From Sva-07 sp963715285 (GTDB lineage Bacteria > Actinomycetota > Acidimicrobiia > Acidimicrobiales > Ilumatobacteraceae): a stretch of DNA of 64,000 bases. The stretch's first letter is position 1. Each line of letters starts with the position of its first letter. This document shows positions 16,796 through 25,658 of this stretch, one piece after another. The stretch is taken from assembly GCA_963715285.1 (NCBI GenBank), contig CAVQRU010000002.1:320083-384082 (forward strand), written 5' to 3'. The notes under the pieces are model-generated. The model had not been told where the DNA came from, searched no databases, and saw nothing but the letters and a program-made list of their open reading frames with translations. Both the position numbers and the translations under genes were made by a program.

Positions 16796-17407
16796 TCAGA
16801 GCCACTGCCAGTGACTCTGAGGCCAGAACACCACGAAGGCACGACCGACGAGGTCGTCTTCGGAGATCGGACCGATCACACGCGAGTCCTGCGAGCCGCC
16901 GCGATTGTCACCCATGACGAACACGTGATCCTCCGGCACCGGTCCGTTGAGGGAGTAGTCGCCGCCACAGTCGGTCGGTGTCACCACCTCGGGGTCGAGA
17001 TAGGGCTCGTTGAGCACGCGTCCGTCGATCAGCACCGTGCAGTTGCGGACTTCGACGGTCTCGCCGGGGAGACCGATCACGCGCTTGATCAGATCGCGTT
17101 CCGACGCACCGGTGATCTGGTGCAACACGACGACATCGCCGCGGTTCGGGTCGTGGAGCCGGTACGAGAGCTTGTTGACGAACACGCGGTCGCCGGTCTC
17201 CAACGTCGAGTACATCGACTCGCCCTCGACCACGAAGTGCGCGAGCACGAAGGTGCGCACGACGAACGCCACGAGCAGCGCGACGGCGATGACGATGACC
17301 CAGTCGACGAAGGCACGCGCACTGGCAGGCAGCGCCGACTTGTCGGCGCCCGGCGGTGGGGCGTCGGGCTCGCCGGCAGGGCGGGGAAGGGTCGACTCCG
17401 ATGTCAC
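16796..17407 (-). CDS. lepB: Signal peptidase I
   Basis: 203-residue membrane serine protease that removes Sec/Tat signal peptides on the outer face. One N-terminal span (DWVIVIAVALLVAFVVRTFV) is followed by the S26 boxes: EGESMYSTLETGDRVFVNK with catalytic Ser, RGDVVV, DLIKRVIGLPGE with catalytic Lys, and VMGDNRGGSQDSRVIGPI as box E. The N-terminal 35 residues are a short Pro-rich cytoplasmic piece. The GTG at 17407 follows a TACCGT box at nine nt. It lies between pafA and the GDPD gene. Confidence 0.94.
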   Translation of the reverse strand: MTSESTLPRPAGEPDAPPPGADKSALPASARAFVDWVIVIAVALLVAFVVRTFVLAHFVVEGESMYSTLETGDRVFVNKLSYRLHDPNRGDVVVLHQITGASERDLIKRVIGLPGETVEVRNCTVLIDGRVLNEPYLDPEVVTPTDCGGDYSLNGPVPEDHVFVMGDNRGGSQDSRVIGPISEDDLVGRAFVVFWPQSHWQWL

Positions 17408-17464
17408 GAGGACCCCACGGTAACCGCAACCGGGCCGAGCGCACCGACAGCGCGGGCAAGTGGT

Positions 17465-18823
17465 TCAGAGTGATTCGATCAGCCGCTCGACGCGTTCGTC
17501 ACGGCTCTTGAACGGGTCCTTGCAGAGGACGGTCCGCTGCGCCTGGTCGTTGAGCTTCAGGTGCACCCAGTCGACGGTGTAGTCCCGCTTGCGCTCCTTC
17601 GCCCGCTTGACGAAATCGCCGCGTAGCCGCGCCCGTGTGGTCTGCGGCGGCACGTCGACGGCCTGCGCGATGTCGTCGTCGGTGCAGATCCGTTCGATCA
17701 GTCCGCGGTCCTGGAGCTTGTAGAACGGACTGCGTGCCCGCGACACGTCGTGGTACTGGAGGTCGAGCAACTGCACCCGGGGATGCCCGAACGGCAGGTC
17801 GTGACGCTCGCGGAACGCCTCGAGCAGCTTGTACTTGATCACCCAGTCGACCTCGCGGTCGAGCAACAGCGGGTCCTTCTCGATCGTGGTGATGCAGTGC
17901 TCCCACATCTCCAGTGCCTTCTGCTCCAACGGGGGGAAGCCCTGCGAGTCCGCGTACCGCAACGCCCGGTCGAGGTACTCACGCTGGATGTCGAGCGCCG
18001 ACACCTCCCGGCCGTTGGCGAGGCGGACGGTGCGCCGGCAGGTGATGTCGTGGCTGATCTCCCGAATCGCGCGGATCGGATTCTCGAGCGTCATGTCGCG
18101 GAGCACCACGTTGGGGTCCTCGAGCATCCGCAACATGCACGCCGCGGCACCGACCTTGACGAATCCGGTGTACTCGCTCATGTTCGAGTCGCCGACGATG
18201 ACGTGCAGCCGTCGATACTTCTCGGCGTCGGCGTGCGGTTCGTCACGGGTGTTGATGATCGGACGACTCCGCGTGGTCGCCGACGACACACCCTCCCAGA
18301 TGTGCTCGGCGCGCTGTGCGATCGAGTACGTCGCCCCCCTGGCGGTCTGCAACACCTTGCCCGCCCCGGTGTAGATCTGACGCGACACCAGGAACGGGAT
18401 CAGCACCTCGGCATAGTGACCGAGGTCGTCGTCGCGGCTCGTGAGGTAGTTCTCGTGGCAGCCGTAGGAGTTGCCGGCGGAGTCGGTGTTGTTCTTGAAC
18501 AGGTAGATCGTGCCGCGGATCGATTCCTCCGCGAGTCGCTGCTCGGCCGATTCGACCAGTTGTTCGAGGATGCGTTCGCCCGCCTTGTCGTGCACGATCA
18601 GTTCGTACAGCGAGTCGCACTCGGGAGTCGCGTACTCCGGGTGCGAGCCGACATCGAGGTACAGGCGCGCACCGTTCTGCAGGAACACGTTGGAGCTGCG
18701 CCCCCACGAGACGACCCGACGGAACAGGTAGCGGGCGACTTCGTCCGGGCTCAGCCGACGCTGGCCCCGCAGGGTGCACGTGACGCCGTACTCGTTCTCG
18801 AGTCCGTAGATGCGTCGCTCCAT
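17465..18823 (-). CDS. pafA: Pup--protein ligase PafA
   Basis: 452-residue glutamine-synthetase-fold ligase that joins the C-terminal Glu of Pup to substrate lysines, using ATP. RIYGLENEYGV at the N-terminus holds the metal-binding Glu residues. IYLFKNNTDSAGNSYGCHENY, INTRDEPHAD and RLHVIVGDSNMSEY are the nucleotide and active-site blocks shared with Dop. It lacks the Dop-specific loop, so it is the ligase. Start ATG 18823 gives the MERRIYGLENEYG N-terminus of the family, and TAGGTT sits seven nt upstream (18836-18831). It is separated from prcA by the pxp operon. Downstream pafBC genes, usual in many actinobacteria, are absent here. Confidence 0.96.
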   Translation of the reverse strand: MERRIYGLENEYGVTCTLRGQRRLSPDEVARYLFRRVVSWGRSSNVFLQNGARLYLDVGSHPEYATPECDSLYELIVHDKAGERILEQLVESAEQRLAEESIRGTIYLFKNNTDSAGNSYGCHENYLTSRDDDLGHYAEVLIPFLVSRQIYTGAGKVLQTARGATYSIAQRAEHIWEGVSSATTRSRPIINTRDEPHADAEKYRRLHVIVGDSNMSEYTGFVKVGAAACMLRMLEDPNVVLRDMTLENPIRAIREISHDITCRRTVRLANGREVSALDIQREYLDRALRYADSQGFPPLEQKALEMWEHCITTIEKDPLLLDREVDWVIKYKLLEAFRERHDLPFGHPRVQLLDLQYHDVSRARSPFYKLQDRGLIERICTDDDIAQAVDVPPQTTRARLRGDFVKRAKERKRDYTVDWVHLKLNDQAQRTVLCKDPFKSRDERVERLIESL

Positions 18824-18830
18824 CAACGGC

Positions 18831-18836
18831 AACCTA
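18831..18836 (-). promoter_or_regulatory. -10 box TAGGTT for pafA
   Basis: TAGGTT on the minus strand, seven nt before ATG 18823. Confidence 0.4.
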
Positions 18837-18907
18837 GTCACCTCCCTGCCGGGGCGCTCGGTCAAGACCCGGTGAACTCCTCTGGCCGTGCAGACCAGAG
18901 AGCTGGT

Positions 18908-19729
18908 TCAGGCGCGACGGAAGTGAACGAGCGAGCCCGGCCGAGTCTGGACGACGTCGGCGAGGTCGGCGGGCTCGACGACCCCGATCACCGGATAGCC
19001 GCCTGTTGTCGGATGATTGGCGAGCATGACGATCGGCTCACCGGCCGGGGTGATCTGGACGGCGCCGGGCATCAGGCCGATGCTCTGCATCTGGGTCTGC
19101 GACCGCGTGCTGTGACCGAACTCGCCCGCCTCGAGGCGCACACCCACACGGCTGAGTTCGCTGGTGATCCGCCACGGTCGACGGATCAGACTCTGGGTAC
19201 CTCCGACGAACCAGTCGTGCTGTGGCCCGTCCCAGATCCGCACTCGCGTGGCGGTGGAGCCACGAGTCGGGGCGTGGTCGACGGGGAGCGCTGTTCCCGG
19301 GTCAGGACCGACGGGAACGAGCGAGTCGTTCTGGAGCGCCGCCGGCCCGACGCCTCCGAGCGTGTCCTGGCTGCGGGATCCGAGTACGGGGTCGACGTCG
19401 ATTCCGCCACGCACGGCGAGATAGGCCCACACCGAGCCGGCGGGCGCGTCGATGCGTATCCGGGTTCCGGCTGCGACGGTGTGGCGACTGGCGTCGGTGC
19501 TGCTCGCGACCACGAGCGGCCGCAACGCCTCGACGACCAGTGCCCCCATCGTTTCGATCGTCGCCGCGTCCGGCGGGTTGCCGACGAGTCGATTCACCAG
19601 GTCGTGGGTCCGTCGATCGACGGCGCCCGCCGTCGGTACGCCGAGATGCGTCAGACCCCGCCGCCCTCGGTCCTGCACCGTGGTGGCGAAGCCGACCTGG
19701 AGCACGCGCAGCGCCGGCGGCGCGGTCAT
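18908..19729 (-). CDS. pxpC: 5-oxoprolinase subunit C (PxpC/KipA-like)
   Basis: 273-residue subunit of the ATP-dependent prokaryotic 5-oxoprolinase PxpABC, which opens 5-oxoproline (pyroglutamate) to glutamate. Family marks are the start LQVGFATTVQDRGRRGLTHL, then YLAVRGGIDVDPVLGSRSQD in the middle, and SVGL-type SELSRVGVRL and GGYPVIGVV near the end. Its ATG at 19729 overlaps the pxpB stop (ATGA). The related Bacillus KipA belongs to the sporulation inhibitor pair, but here the linkage with pxpA and pxpB indicates oxoprolinase. Confidence 0.92.
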   Translation of the reverse strand: MTAPPALRVLQVGFATTVQDRGRRGLTHLGVPTAGAVDRRTHDLVNRLVGNPPDAATIETMGALVVEALRPLVVASSTDASRHTVAAGTRIRIDAPAGSVWAYLAVRGGIDVDPVLGSRSQDTLGGVGPAALQNDSLVPVGPDPGTALPVDHAPTRGSTATRVRIWDGPQHDWFVGGTQSLIRRPWRITSELSRVGVRLEAGEFGHSTRSQTQMQSIGLMPGAVQITPAGEPIVMLANHPTTGGYPVIGVVEPADLADVVQTRPGSLVHFRRA

Positions 19730-20328
19730 GTCGCCACCGGCCGGAATCGGACCGACTGGCCGGGTCGCAGGAGCGATGGAGGGTCGCGTCGGGCATCCCA
19801 GAGCGCAGCGGTGGTGTGGCCGATCAGATACCACCCGCCTGGTGACGCCGACGGGTAGACGCAGGTGTACCCGGCCGCGACGCCGATCGATCCCGCCGGC
19901 ACCGAGGTGCGCGGTGTGGCCCGACGAGGCACGTGCAGGCGGCGGTCGATGCCGCGGAGGTATCCGAACCCGGGGCTGAACCCGCAGAACGCCACCTCAT
20001 AGCTGCCGGTCGCGTGGAGGCGCACGAGGTCGTCGATCGAGACCTGAGCGGCGTACGCGAGCTCACCGATGTCGGGGCCGTCGTACACGACGTCGATCGT
20101 CAGTGGCGGTTCCGTCGCCGTTGGTCGCTCTGCCGGCAGGACCAGGTCGAGGACCTGCCCGATCGCATCGTGGCGGTCGCGGGTGCACCGGACCACCACG
20201 GTCGACTCCGCCGGCACGATCTCCTCGACGCCAGGCACCTCCATGGCTCGGAGGGTGTCCGCCCATGCGGCAGGGTCCGACACCTCGTCGACCAGCCACG
20301 CCAGCGGTCCGTACGGCCGTCGTTGCAT
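19726..20328 (-). CDS. pxpB: 5-oxoprolinase subunit B (PxpB/KipI-like)
   Basis: 200-residue cyclophilin-like carboxyltransferase-type subunit. EVAFCGFSPGFGYLRGID is the strong PxpB/KipI signature, then VPRRATPRTSVPAGSIGVA and PGGWYLIGHT. ATG 20328 is used, since MQRRPYGPLAWL fits the family and the longer frame upstream lies in the amidohydrolase gene. It begins 4 bp after that gene's stop and overlaps pxpC. Confidence 0.92.
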   Translation of the reverse strand: MQRRPYGPLAWLVDEVSDPAAWADTLRAMEVPGVEEIVPAESTVVVRCTRDRHDAIGQVLDLVLPAERPTATEPPLTIDVVYDGPDIGELAYAAQVSIDDLVRLHATGSYEVAFCGFSPGFGYLRGIDRRLHVPRRATPRTSVPAGSIGVAAGYTCVYPSASPGGWYLIGHTTAALWDARRDPPSLLRPGQSVRFRPVAT

Positions 20329-20332
20329 CGAG

Positions 20333-21514
20333 TCAGCGCACGCGGGCGTCGGGGAAGATGCGGAGGAAGTTCTCGGCGTAGAACTGATCGCGGACGCTGT
20401 CGGGTCGTTGGCCGAGTGACCCCTCGAATCGACCGATCGGATCCTTGCCGCCCTCGACGTGGGGATAGTCGCTGGAGAACAGGTACAGCTCCGGCGCCGA
20501 CTGGTCGATGAGTGCACCCACGTCCTCGAAGACGTACGGCGTGAAGGCCATCTGCGTCCGAAGCGTCTCGGAGGGCGTGCGTCGGAGTTCGGCGAGGTAC
20601 TGGTCGACCCTGCTCCACGACCGGACCACCCAGTCGAGGCGTGTCAGCATCGACGGCACCCATCCGGCGCCGAGTTCGACGCAGGCGCCGCGGAGGGCGG
20701 GGTACTTCTCGAACACGCCGTCCATCACCATCACCGAGATGAAGGTTTCCGGCCCCTGGTGCAGGACCGCCATGTCCTTGCTACGGATGTTCTCGCCGCC
20801 ACCCATCCAATCGCGTGCGGGCGCTCGACCGGTGTTGGCCCATCTCGGGTCGAGCTGCAGCGGCGACCCGCCGACGTGGAGCACGAACGGGGTGCCCGAA
20901 TCGGCCAGGAGCGCCCAGAACGGAGCCAGATCGACATGACCGGGAGACCGCTCCCCCGCCGGATGGTGCGGCACCCAGATGGCCTCCAGGCCGACATCGA
21001 GCGCGAACTCGGCCTCGCGGAGCGCCAGTTCCGGGTCCTCGAGCGGCACGATCCCGACACCCATCAGCCGGTCGTCGTCGGCACAGAACTCGCTCATCGC
21101 CCGGTTGTGGGCTCGAGTGGCGCCGTAGCGGACATCGGTGGACACGTTGCGGCTCGGCGAGAACGGCGTCGCGACACTGTGCGTTGCGAACACCAGCTGC
21201 TTGCGGAAGCCGAGCATGTCGAGCGCGACCGACCGGTCGTGGCGGTCGAAGGCGCCGAGCGCCTGGATCTCCTTCGACTGGGCGATCAGCTGATCGCCCA
21301 GCGCGATCTGCGCCTCGACGTGCTCGGCAGCGTGGTGCCCACCGTTGGCCACGATGTCGGCGACCTCGTCGTCGGTGACGAGCGACGCGGCGTAGCTGAC
21401 CTGCGGGATCTGGTCGCGCAGCGCCGGGTCGGCGTGGTCACGCAGGAAGTCGGGCAGCTCCATGATGTGGCTGTCCGCGTCGTAGAACTCCCGGTGTGAG
21501 GGTGCGTAGGTCAT
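20333..21514 (-). CDS. Amidohydrolase-2 family metal-dependent hydrolase
   Basis: 393-residue TIM-barrel protein of the amidohydrolase-2 (ACMSD-like) group. FYDADSHIME at residues 10-19 is the usual D-x-D/H-x-H metal start, AIWVPHHPAGERSPGH supplies mid-barrel His residues, and the ending YLFSSDYPHVEGGKDP carries the S-D-Y-P-H-x-E-G motif with the catalytic Asp. Members decarboxylate or hydrolyse ring compounds, and the substrate here is unknown. It is inserted between pxpA (27 bp upstream) and pxpB (4 bp downstream), so it is probably cotranscribed with the oxoprolinase subunits. That placement is not part of the standard pxp operon. Confidence 0.85.
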   Translation of the reverse strand: MTYAPSHREFYDADSHIMELPDFLRDHADPALRDQIPQVSYAASLVTDDEVADIVANGGHHAAEHVEAQIALGDQLIAQSKEIQALGAFDRHDRSVALDMLGFRKQLVFATHSVATPFSPSRNVSTDVRYGATRAHNRAMSEFCADDDRLMGVGIVPLEDPELALREAEFALDVGLEAIWVPHHPAGERSPGHVDLAPFWALLADSGTPFVLHVGGSPLQLDPRWANTGRAPARDWMGGGENIRSKDMAVLHQGPETFISVMVMDGVFEKYPALRGACVELGAGWVPSMLTRLDWVVRSWSRVDQYLAELRRTPSETLRTQMAFTPYVFEDVGALIDQSAPELYLFSSDYPHVEGGKDPIGRFEGSLGQRPDSVRDQFYAENFLRIFPDARVR

Positions 21515-21541
21515 CGGTGGCCCCGTTCTGCGCGTGTGCGC

Positions 21542-22303
21542 TCAGTCGGTGAAACGGTAGACGCCGACGCCCGCGGCATCGAGTGCCGAACGCACCGCAC
21601 GAGCGAGGTCGACGGCGCCGGGAGTGTCGCCGTGCACGCAGATCGAGCGCGCACGGATGCTCACGACCGTGCCGTCGACGGCGACGACTTCGTTGTCGGT
21701 CGCGATGCGCACCGCCCGCTCGGCGACCTCGTCGACATCGGTGAGCACGCTTCCCGGCTCCCGACGGGGCACGAGACCGCCGTCGGGCCGGTAGGCGCGA
21801 TCTGCGAACGCCTCGGGCACGGCCTCCAACCCTGCCTCTTCAGCGGCCGCCAACAGCTCGGAGTTCGGCAGGCCGAGGATGGCGAGCGACGGGTCGTACT
21901 CGACGGCGGCGGCCACGATCGCTCTGGCAGCAGCCAGGTGGGTGGCTGCCGTGTGATACAGCGCGCCGTGCGGCTTGACATAGGAGATCTCGGTGCCGGC
22001 CACCTGGGCGAAGGCATCGAGCGCGCCGAGCTGGTACAGCACGGCGTCGCGGAGTTCGTCGGGCGCCATGTCGAGGTGACGACGTCCGAATCCGGGCAGG
22101 TCGGGGAACGACACCTGTGCGCCGACGGCCACGTCGTTCCGCACCGCCAGTGTGCACGTGGCGCGAAGCACCGACGGGTCGCCGGCGTGGAACCCACAGG
22201 CGACGTTGGCGCTGGTGACGATGCCCAGCATCGTTGCGTCGTCACCGAGGGTCCAGACCCCGTACGACTCCCCCAGGTCACTGTTGACGTCGATGGCGAC
22301 CAT
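21542..22303 (-). CDS. pxpA: 5-oxoprolinase subunit A (LamB/YcsF family)
   Basis: 253-residue LamB/YcsF protein. The N-terminus IDVNSDLGESYGVWTLGDD and SANVACGFHAGDP with the metal-site His are highly characteristic. VGAQVSFPDLPGFGRRHLD and VKPHGALYH follow, and SICVHGDTPGAV is near the end. It is the first gene of pxpA-amidohydrolase-pxpB-pxpC. TACCAT lies six nt before the ATG at 22303, a leaderless-type promoter for the operon. The complex salvages 5-oxoproline, a damage product of glutamine and glutamate. A link with glutamine chemistry of Pup is only a thought prompted by position. Confidence 0.94.
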   Translation of the reverse strand: MVAIDVNSDLGESYGVWTLGDDATMLGIVTSANVACGFHAGDPSVLRATCTLAVRNDVAVGAQVSFPDLPGFGRRHLDMAPDELRDAVLYQLGALDAFAQVAGTEISYVKPHGALYHTAATHLAAARAIVAAAVEYDPSLAILGLPNSELLAAAEEAGLEAVPEAFADRAYRPDGGLVPRREPGSVLTDVDEVAERAVRIATDNEVVAVDGTVVSIRARSICVHGDTPGAVDLARAVRSALDAAGVGVYRFTD

Positions 22304-22309
22304 GCCCCG

Positions 22310-22315
22310 ATGGTA
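22310..22315 (-). promoter_or_regulatory. -10 box TACCAT for the pxp operon
   Basis: TACCAT on the minus strand, six nt before ATG 22303. Confidence 0.45.
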
Positions 22316-22417
22316 CGCCTCCCGCCCGCACCGCGCTGGCGCGCCGAGCAGCCCGTCCGATCCGGTCTGCGATGAGCTTCACGGCAACCTGTGCGGCCCG
22401 AACCTCATCGGACGGGG

Positions 22418-23086
22418 TCAGGTGCCGAGGTCGGTGGTGGCGAGCCGGTGAAAGCACCGGCGGCCGTTGGTGCGCGAGAGGTCGGCCACCTCGAGGTCGT
22501 CGTCGGAGATCTCCCGATCGGGACCACCGAGTGCTGACCGGCCGAGTGCGATCGCCGCCGCCCGATCCAACCCGTCGGTCCAGTTCTCGGCGAGACGGAT
22601 GTTGATCGCCTCGGCATCCCCGCCGATCGCCGCGTAGTCGCGCTCGTCGACCACGGTCCCGTCGTAGAGGATGTGGAACATCTGATCGCCGGACGGTTCG
22701 AGGCCGACTTCGGCGACGAGGATCTCCACCTCCATCGGCTTCATCTCGTGGGTGAAGATCGTTCCGAGCATCTGGGCATAGCTGTTGGCCAGGCTCCGAG
22801 CGTCGACGTCGTCACGCGAGTACTGGAACCCCTTCAGGTCGGCGGCTCGCACGCCCGCCACGCGCAGCTGATCGAACTCGTTGTACTTGCCGACCCCGGC
22901 GAACGCGATGCGGTCGTAGATCTCGCTCACCTTGCGCAGCGTCTCCGACGCGTTCTCGGCGACGATCACGATGCCCTCGGTGTAGCGGACCGCAACCAGC
23001 GCACGCCCTCGGGCGATGCCCTTCCGCGCGAAGTCGGCACGGTCCTTCATCATCTGCTCGGGAGCGACGTAGAACGGCATGCTCAT
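22418..23086 (-). CDS. prcA: 20S proteasome alpha subunit
   Basis: 222-residue structural alpha subunit of the actinobacterial 20S core particle, forming the outer gated rings. MPFYVAPEQMMKDRADFARK is the alpha N-terminal gate and H0 helix, and GIARGRALVAVRYTEGIVIV, KYNEFDQLRVAGV and TIFTHEMKPMEVEILVAEVG are family blocks. Start ATG 23086 (MSMPFYV) overlaps the prcB stop by ATGA, so the two subunits are coupled for equal expression. There is no catalytic Thr, as expected. It ends 114 bp before the pxpA start. Confidence 0.96.
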   Translation of the reverse strand: MSMPFYVAPEQMMKDRADFARKGIARGRALVAVRYTEGIVIVAENASETLRKVSEIYDRIAFAGVGKYNEFDQLRVAGVRAADLKGFQYSRDDVDARSLANSYAQMLGTIFTHEMKPMEVEILVAEVGLEPSGDQMFHILYDGTVVDERDYAAIGGDAEAINIRLAENWTDGLDRAAAIALGRSALGGPDREISDDDLEVADLSRTNGRRCFHRLATTDLGT

Positions 23087-23880
23087 CGCGAACGCACCTC
23101 CGCCACGATCGCCTCGTACCGTGCGGCGAGATCGTCGTCGTCGAGCCGGGTCCACCCGGTGGCATCGATCGTGGCGACGACCGGGTAGATGCCACGCAGC
23201 GCGTCGGGACCACCGGTTGCCGAGTCGGCATCGGCAGCCTCCCACAGCGCCCGAGCGGCGAGATTGACGGCATCGTCCCGGCTCATGTCGGAGCGGAAGC
23301 CGACCTTGATCACCGTGCCTGCATGCAGGCTGCCCGATCCCGTCGCAACGTAGTCGCGCTCTTCGTACCGGCCACCCGTGGCGTCGTAGTCCCAGAGCCG
23401 CCCGCACTCGCGACGGAGGTCGTAGCCACCGAAGATCGGGACGACGACCATGCCCATCATCGCCGCCTGGAGGTTCGCTCGTACCATCATCGACAGCTGG
23501 TTGGCCTTGCCTTCCAGGCTGAGCGCCGTTCCCTCGACCTTCTCGTAGTGTTCGAGCTGGAGCTGGAACAGCCGGATCATCTCCATCGCCGCACCGGCAG
23601 CCCCTGCGATGGCAACGCCGCTGTGGCGGTCGGCCTCGACCACCTTCTCCATCGTGCGATGCGAGATCAGATTGCCGGACGTGGCGCGTCGGTCGCCTGC
23701 CATCACGACGCCGTCCGCGAACGTGAGCGCAACGCACGTGGTCGCGTGCGGCACGGACAGGTCGCGCATCAGATCGGTGGAGGCGCCGACGACCGGTTCA
23801 GGGCCGAGGCCCACGCGACGCAACAGCTCCGGAAAGCTCGAACCCGGGTCGTCCGAGGTCGAGAAGATCGGCATCGTCAC
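23083..23880 (-). CDS. prcB: 20S proteasome beta subunit
   Basis: Catalytic beta subunit, about 265 residues, made as a proprotein. The propeptide of some 46 residues ends in SVPHA, and the nucleophile is the first Thr of ATTCVALTFADGVVMAGDRR. Most PrcB have Gly before this Thr (H-G-T-T), while here it is Ala. The GDRRATSGNLI segment and the late SATGGPDALRGIYP are also conserved. GTG 23880 is chosen because it follows the pup stop and an AAGGGTGG stretch. ATG 23874 or GTG 23895 are possible. Lies between pup and prcA and is cotranscribed with both. Confidence 0.94.
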   Translation of the reverse strand: MTMPIFSTSDDPGSSFPELLRRVGLGPEPVVGASTDLMRDLSVPHATTCVALTFADGVVMAGDRRATSGNLISHRTMEKVVEADRHSGVAIAGAAGAAMEMIRLFQLQLEHYEKVEGTALSLEGKANQLSMMVRANLQAAMMGMVVVPIFGGYDLRRECGRLWDYDATGGRYEERDYVATGSGSLHAGTVIKVGFRSDMSRDDAVNLAARALWEAADADSATGGPDALRGIYPVVATIDATGWTRLDDDDLAARYEAIVAEVRSR

Positions 23881-23884
23881 GGGA

Positions 23885-24082
23885 TCACTGACCACCCTTT
23901 TGCACGTAGGACTTCACGAAGTCCTCGGCGTTGGTCTCCAGGACCTCGTCGATCTCGTCGAGGAGGTCGTCGAGTTCGGCCTTGAGCTTCTCGCCCGTCT
24001 CGGTGACGGCGGGCGCCGCCGAGTCGGTGGTCTCGGTGTTCCGACTCGTGGTGGACTTCGGCTTCTGTGTGCGTTCTGCCAT
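23885..24082 (-). CDS. pup: Prokaryotic ubiquitin-like protein Pup
   Basis: 65-residue, mostly disordered acidic protein tag. The C-terminal coiled-coil-forming region LKAELDDLLDEIDEVLETN binds the Arc/Mpa coiled coils, and the end YVQKGGQ shows that Pup is made with a C-terminal Gln, which Dop must deamidate to Glu before PafA can use it. An AAGGGAA ribosome site lies about 10 nt before the ATG. The 70-bp gap after dop may hold a separate promoter. It lies immediately upstream of prcB. Confidence 0.97.
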   Translation of the reverse strand: MAERTQKPKSTTSRNTETTDSAAPAVTETGEKLKAELDDLLDEIDEVLETNAEDFVKSYVQKGGQ

Positions 24083-24152
24083 CAGCGTGCGGTTCCCTTC
24101 ATGGTTGGGATGTCATGGTCGGAGTGTCGGCTCCGGGATCTTGCGATGTTCG

Positions 24153-25646
24153 TCACTGGCCGAGACGGTCGAGGAGTTCTCGTGCGGTCTCGCTCTCGTC
24201 GATCAACGTAGCAACGTGTTCGGCGGTGCCGCGCAATGGTTCCATCATGGGTACCCGACGCAGCGGATCGCGTCCGATGTCGAACACGAGCGAGTCCCAG
24301 TTCGCGGCGACGACGTCGTTCGGGTACTTCTGGAGACAACGACCGCGGAAGTAGGCCCGGGTCGTGGTGGGCGGCTCGGTCATCGCGCTGGTCACCTCCT
24401 CAGGGGACACCATCGTGTCGAGACCGGCCCGGAGGGCCAGGCAGCGATCGGCGCGGAGGTCGTGGTACTGGAGATCGATGGCCTTGAGACGTGTCGAGCC
24501 GGGCGCGATGTCGTGGCGCTCGGCGTAGCCCTCGACGAGACGCTGCTTGGCGACCCAGTCGACCTGGCCCGCCACCGACGTCGGATCGGACTCGAGCCCG
24601 GTCAGCACCGCCTCCCACCGGTCGAGGACGTCGACCGCGACGTCCTCGCCGACGCACGCGAGACCGTGCGACTGCTCGTACTTGCGGGCTCGTTCGAGCA
24701 GCCCCCATTGGATCTCGAGCGCGGTCGCCCTGCTCCCGTCGCGCAACATGATCGTCTGACGCAGCGACGGATCGTGGCTGACCTGGCGGATTGCAGCCAC
24801 CGGGTTGCCGAGCAACCAGTCGTCGCCCAGTTCGTCGTCCTCGATCATCGACAGGACCACTGCGGTGGTGGCGACCTTGAGGTAGGTGGCCACTTCGCTC
24901 ATGTTGGCGTCGCCGACGATCACGTGGAGCCGCCGGTACTTCTGCGCATCGGCATGCGGCTCGTCACGCGTGTTGACGATCGGCCGCTTCAGGGTCGTCT
25001 CGAGACCGATCTCCTCCTCGAAGAAGTCGGCGCGTTGGCTGAGCTGATACGGCACGTGATCGTTCGGACGGCCTGGCAGCTCGCAGCCGACCTTCCCGGC
25101 GCCACAGAACACTTGGCGGGTGACGAAGTGCGCGGTGATCTGGCTGGCGAGTCGACCGAACGGCACCTCGCGTGCGATCAAGTAGTTCTCGTGGCAGCCG
25201 TAGCTGTTGCCCTTGCCGTCGGAGTTGTTCTTGTGCACGATGATCTCGCCACCATCGGGCAGGAGGGACGCGACGTGGATCATCGACGCCCGCACGATCT
25301 CCTCGGCAGCGCGGTCCCACACGAGCGCCTCACGCGCCGTGGTGACCTCCGGAGTGGAGATCTCGGGATGCGCATGGTCGACGTAGTAGCGCGCACCGTT
25401 GGTGAGCACGGCGTTGACGAGCATCGTCTCGACCTCGGGCGCCAGCGAGTCGTCGAGCGAGAAGCCGCGTGCGTCGTTGGCCGGCTGCTCGTCCTCGAAG
25501 TCCCACCCGATTCGCCCGCGTTCGCGGTCGGTCGCCGCCACGTAGGCGTTGATGAGCATGGACGATGCCGACACGGGGTTGTTGTCGCCACCGCGCACGA
25601 CGATGCCGTACTCGGTCTCGATCCCGCAGACCTTGGTCAGCGCCAT
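24153..25646 (-). CDS. dop: Pup deamidase/depupylase Dop
   Basis: 497-residue PafA homologue that deamidates Pup-Gln and removes Pup from substrates. VCGIETEYGIVVRGG opens the protein, followed by the Dop-specific loop region near 35-70 (ERGRIGWDFEDEQPANDARG), which PafA lacks. KNNSDGKGNSYGCHENYL, VNTRDEPHAD and RLHVIVGDANMSEVATYLK are the shared active-site blocks. The ATG at 25646 has TAGGTT six nt upstream (25658-25653), so dop-pup-prcB-prcA can start from its own leaderless promoter. A 308-bp gap with two palindromes separates it from the enoyl-reductase-like gene. Confidence 0.97.
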   Translation of the reverse strand: MALTKVCGIETEYGIVVRGGDNNPVSASSMLINAYVAATDRERGRIGWDFEDEQPANDARGFSLDDSLAPEVETMLVNAVLTNGARYYVDHAHPEISTPEVTTAREALVWDRAAEEIVRASMIHVASLLPDGGEIIVHKNNSDGKGNSYGCHENYLIAREVPFGRLASQITAHFVTRQVFCGAGKVGCELPGRPNDHVPYQLSQRADFFEEEIGLETTLKRPIVNTRDEPHADAQKYRRLHVIVGDANMSEVATYLKVATTAVVLSMIEDDELGDDWLLGNPVAAIRQVSHDPSLRQTIMLRDGSRATALEIQWGLLERARKYEQSHGLACVGEDVAVDVLDRWEAVLTGLESDPTSVAGQVDWVAKQRLVEGYAERHDIAPGSTRLKAIDLQYHDLRADRCLALRAGLDTMVSPEEVTSAMTEPPTTTRAYFRGRCLQKYPNDVVAANWDSLVFDIGRDPLRRVPMMEPLRGTAEHVATLIDESETARELLDRLGQ

Positions 25647-25652
25647 GCCCTG

Positions 25653-25658
25653 AACCTA
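25653..25658 (-). promoter_or_regulatory. -10 box TAGGTT for dop
   Basis: TAGGTT on the minus strand, six nt before ATG 25646. Confidence 0.45.

Noticed and set aside
23885..24082. Pup as a spurious short frame
   Set aside because: The C-terminal YVQKGGQ, the coiled-coil region and its place between dop and prcB are decisive.
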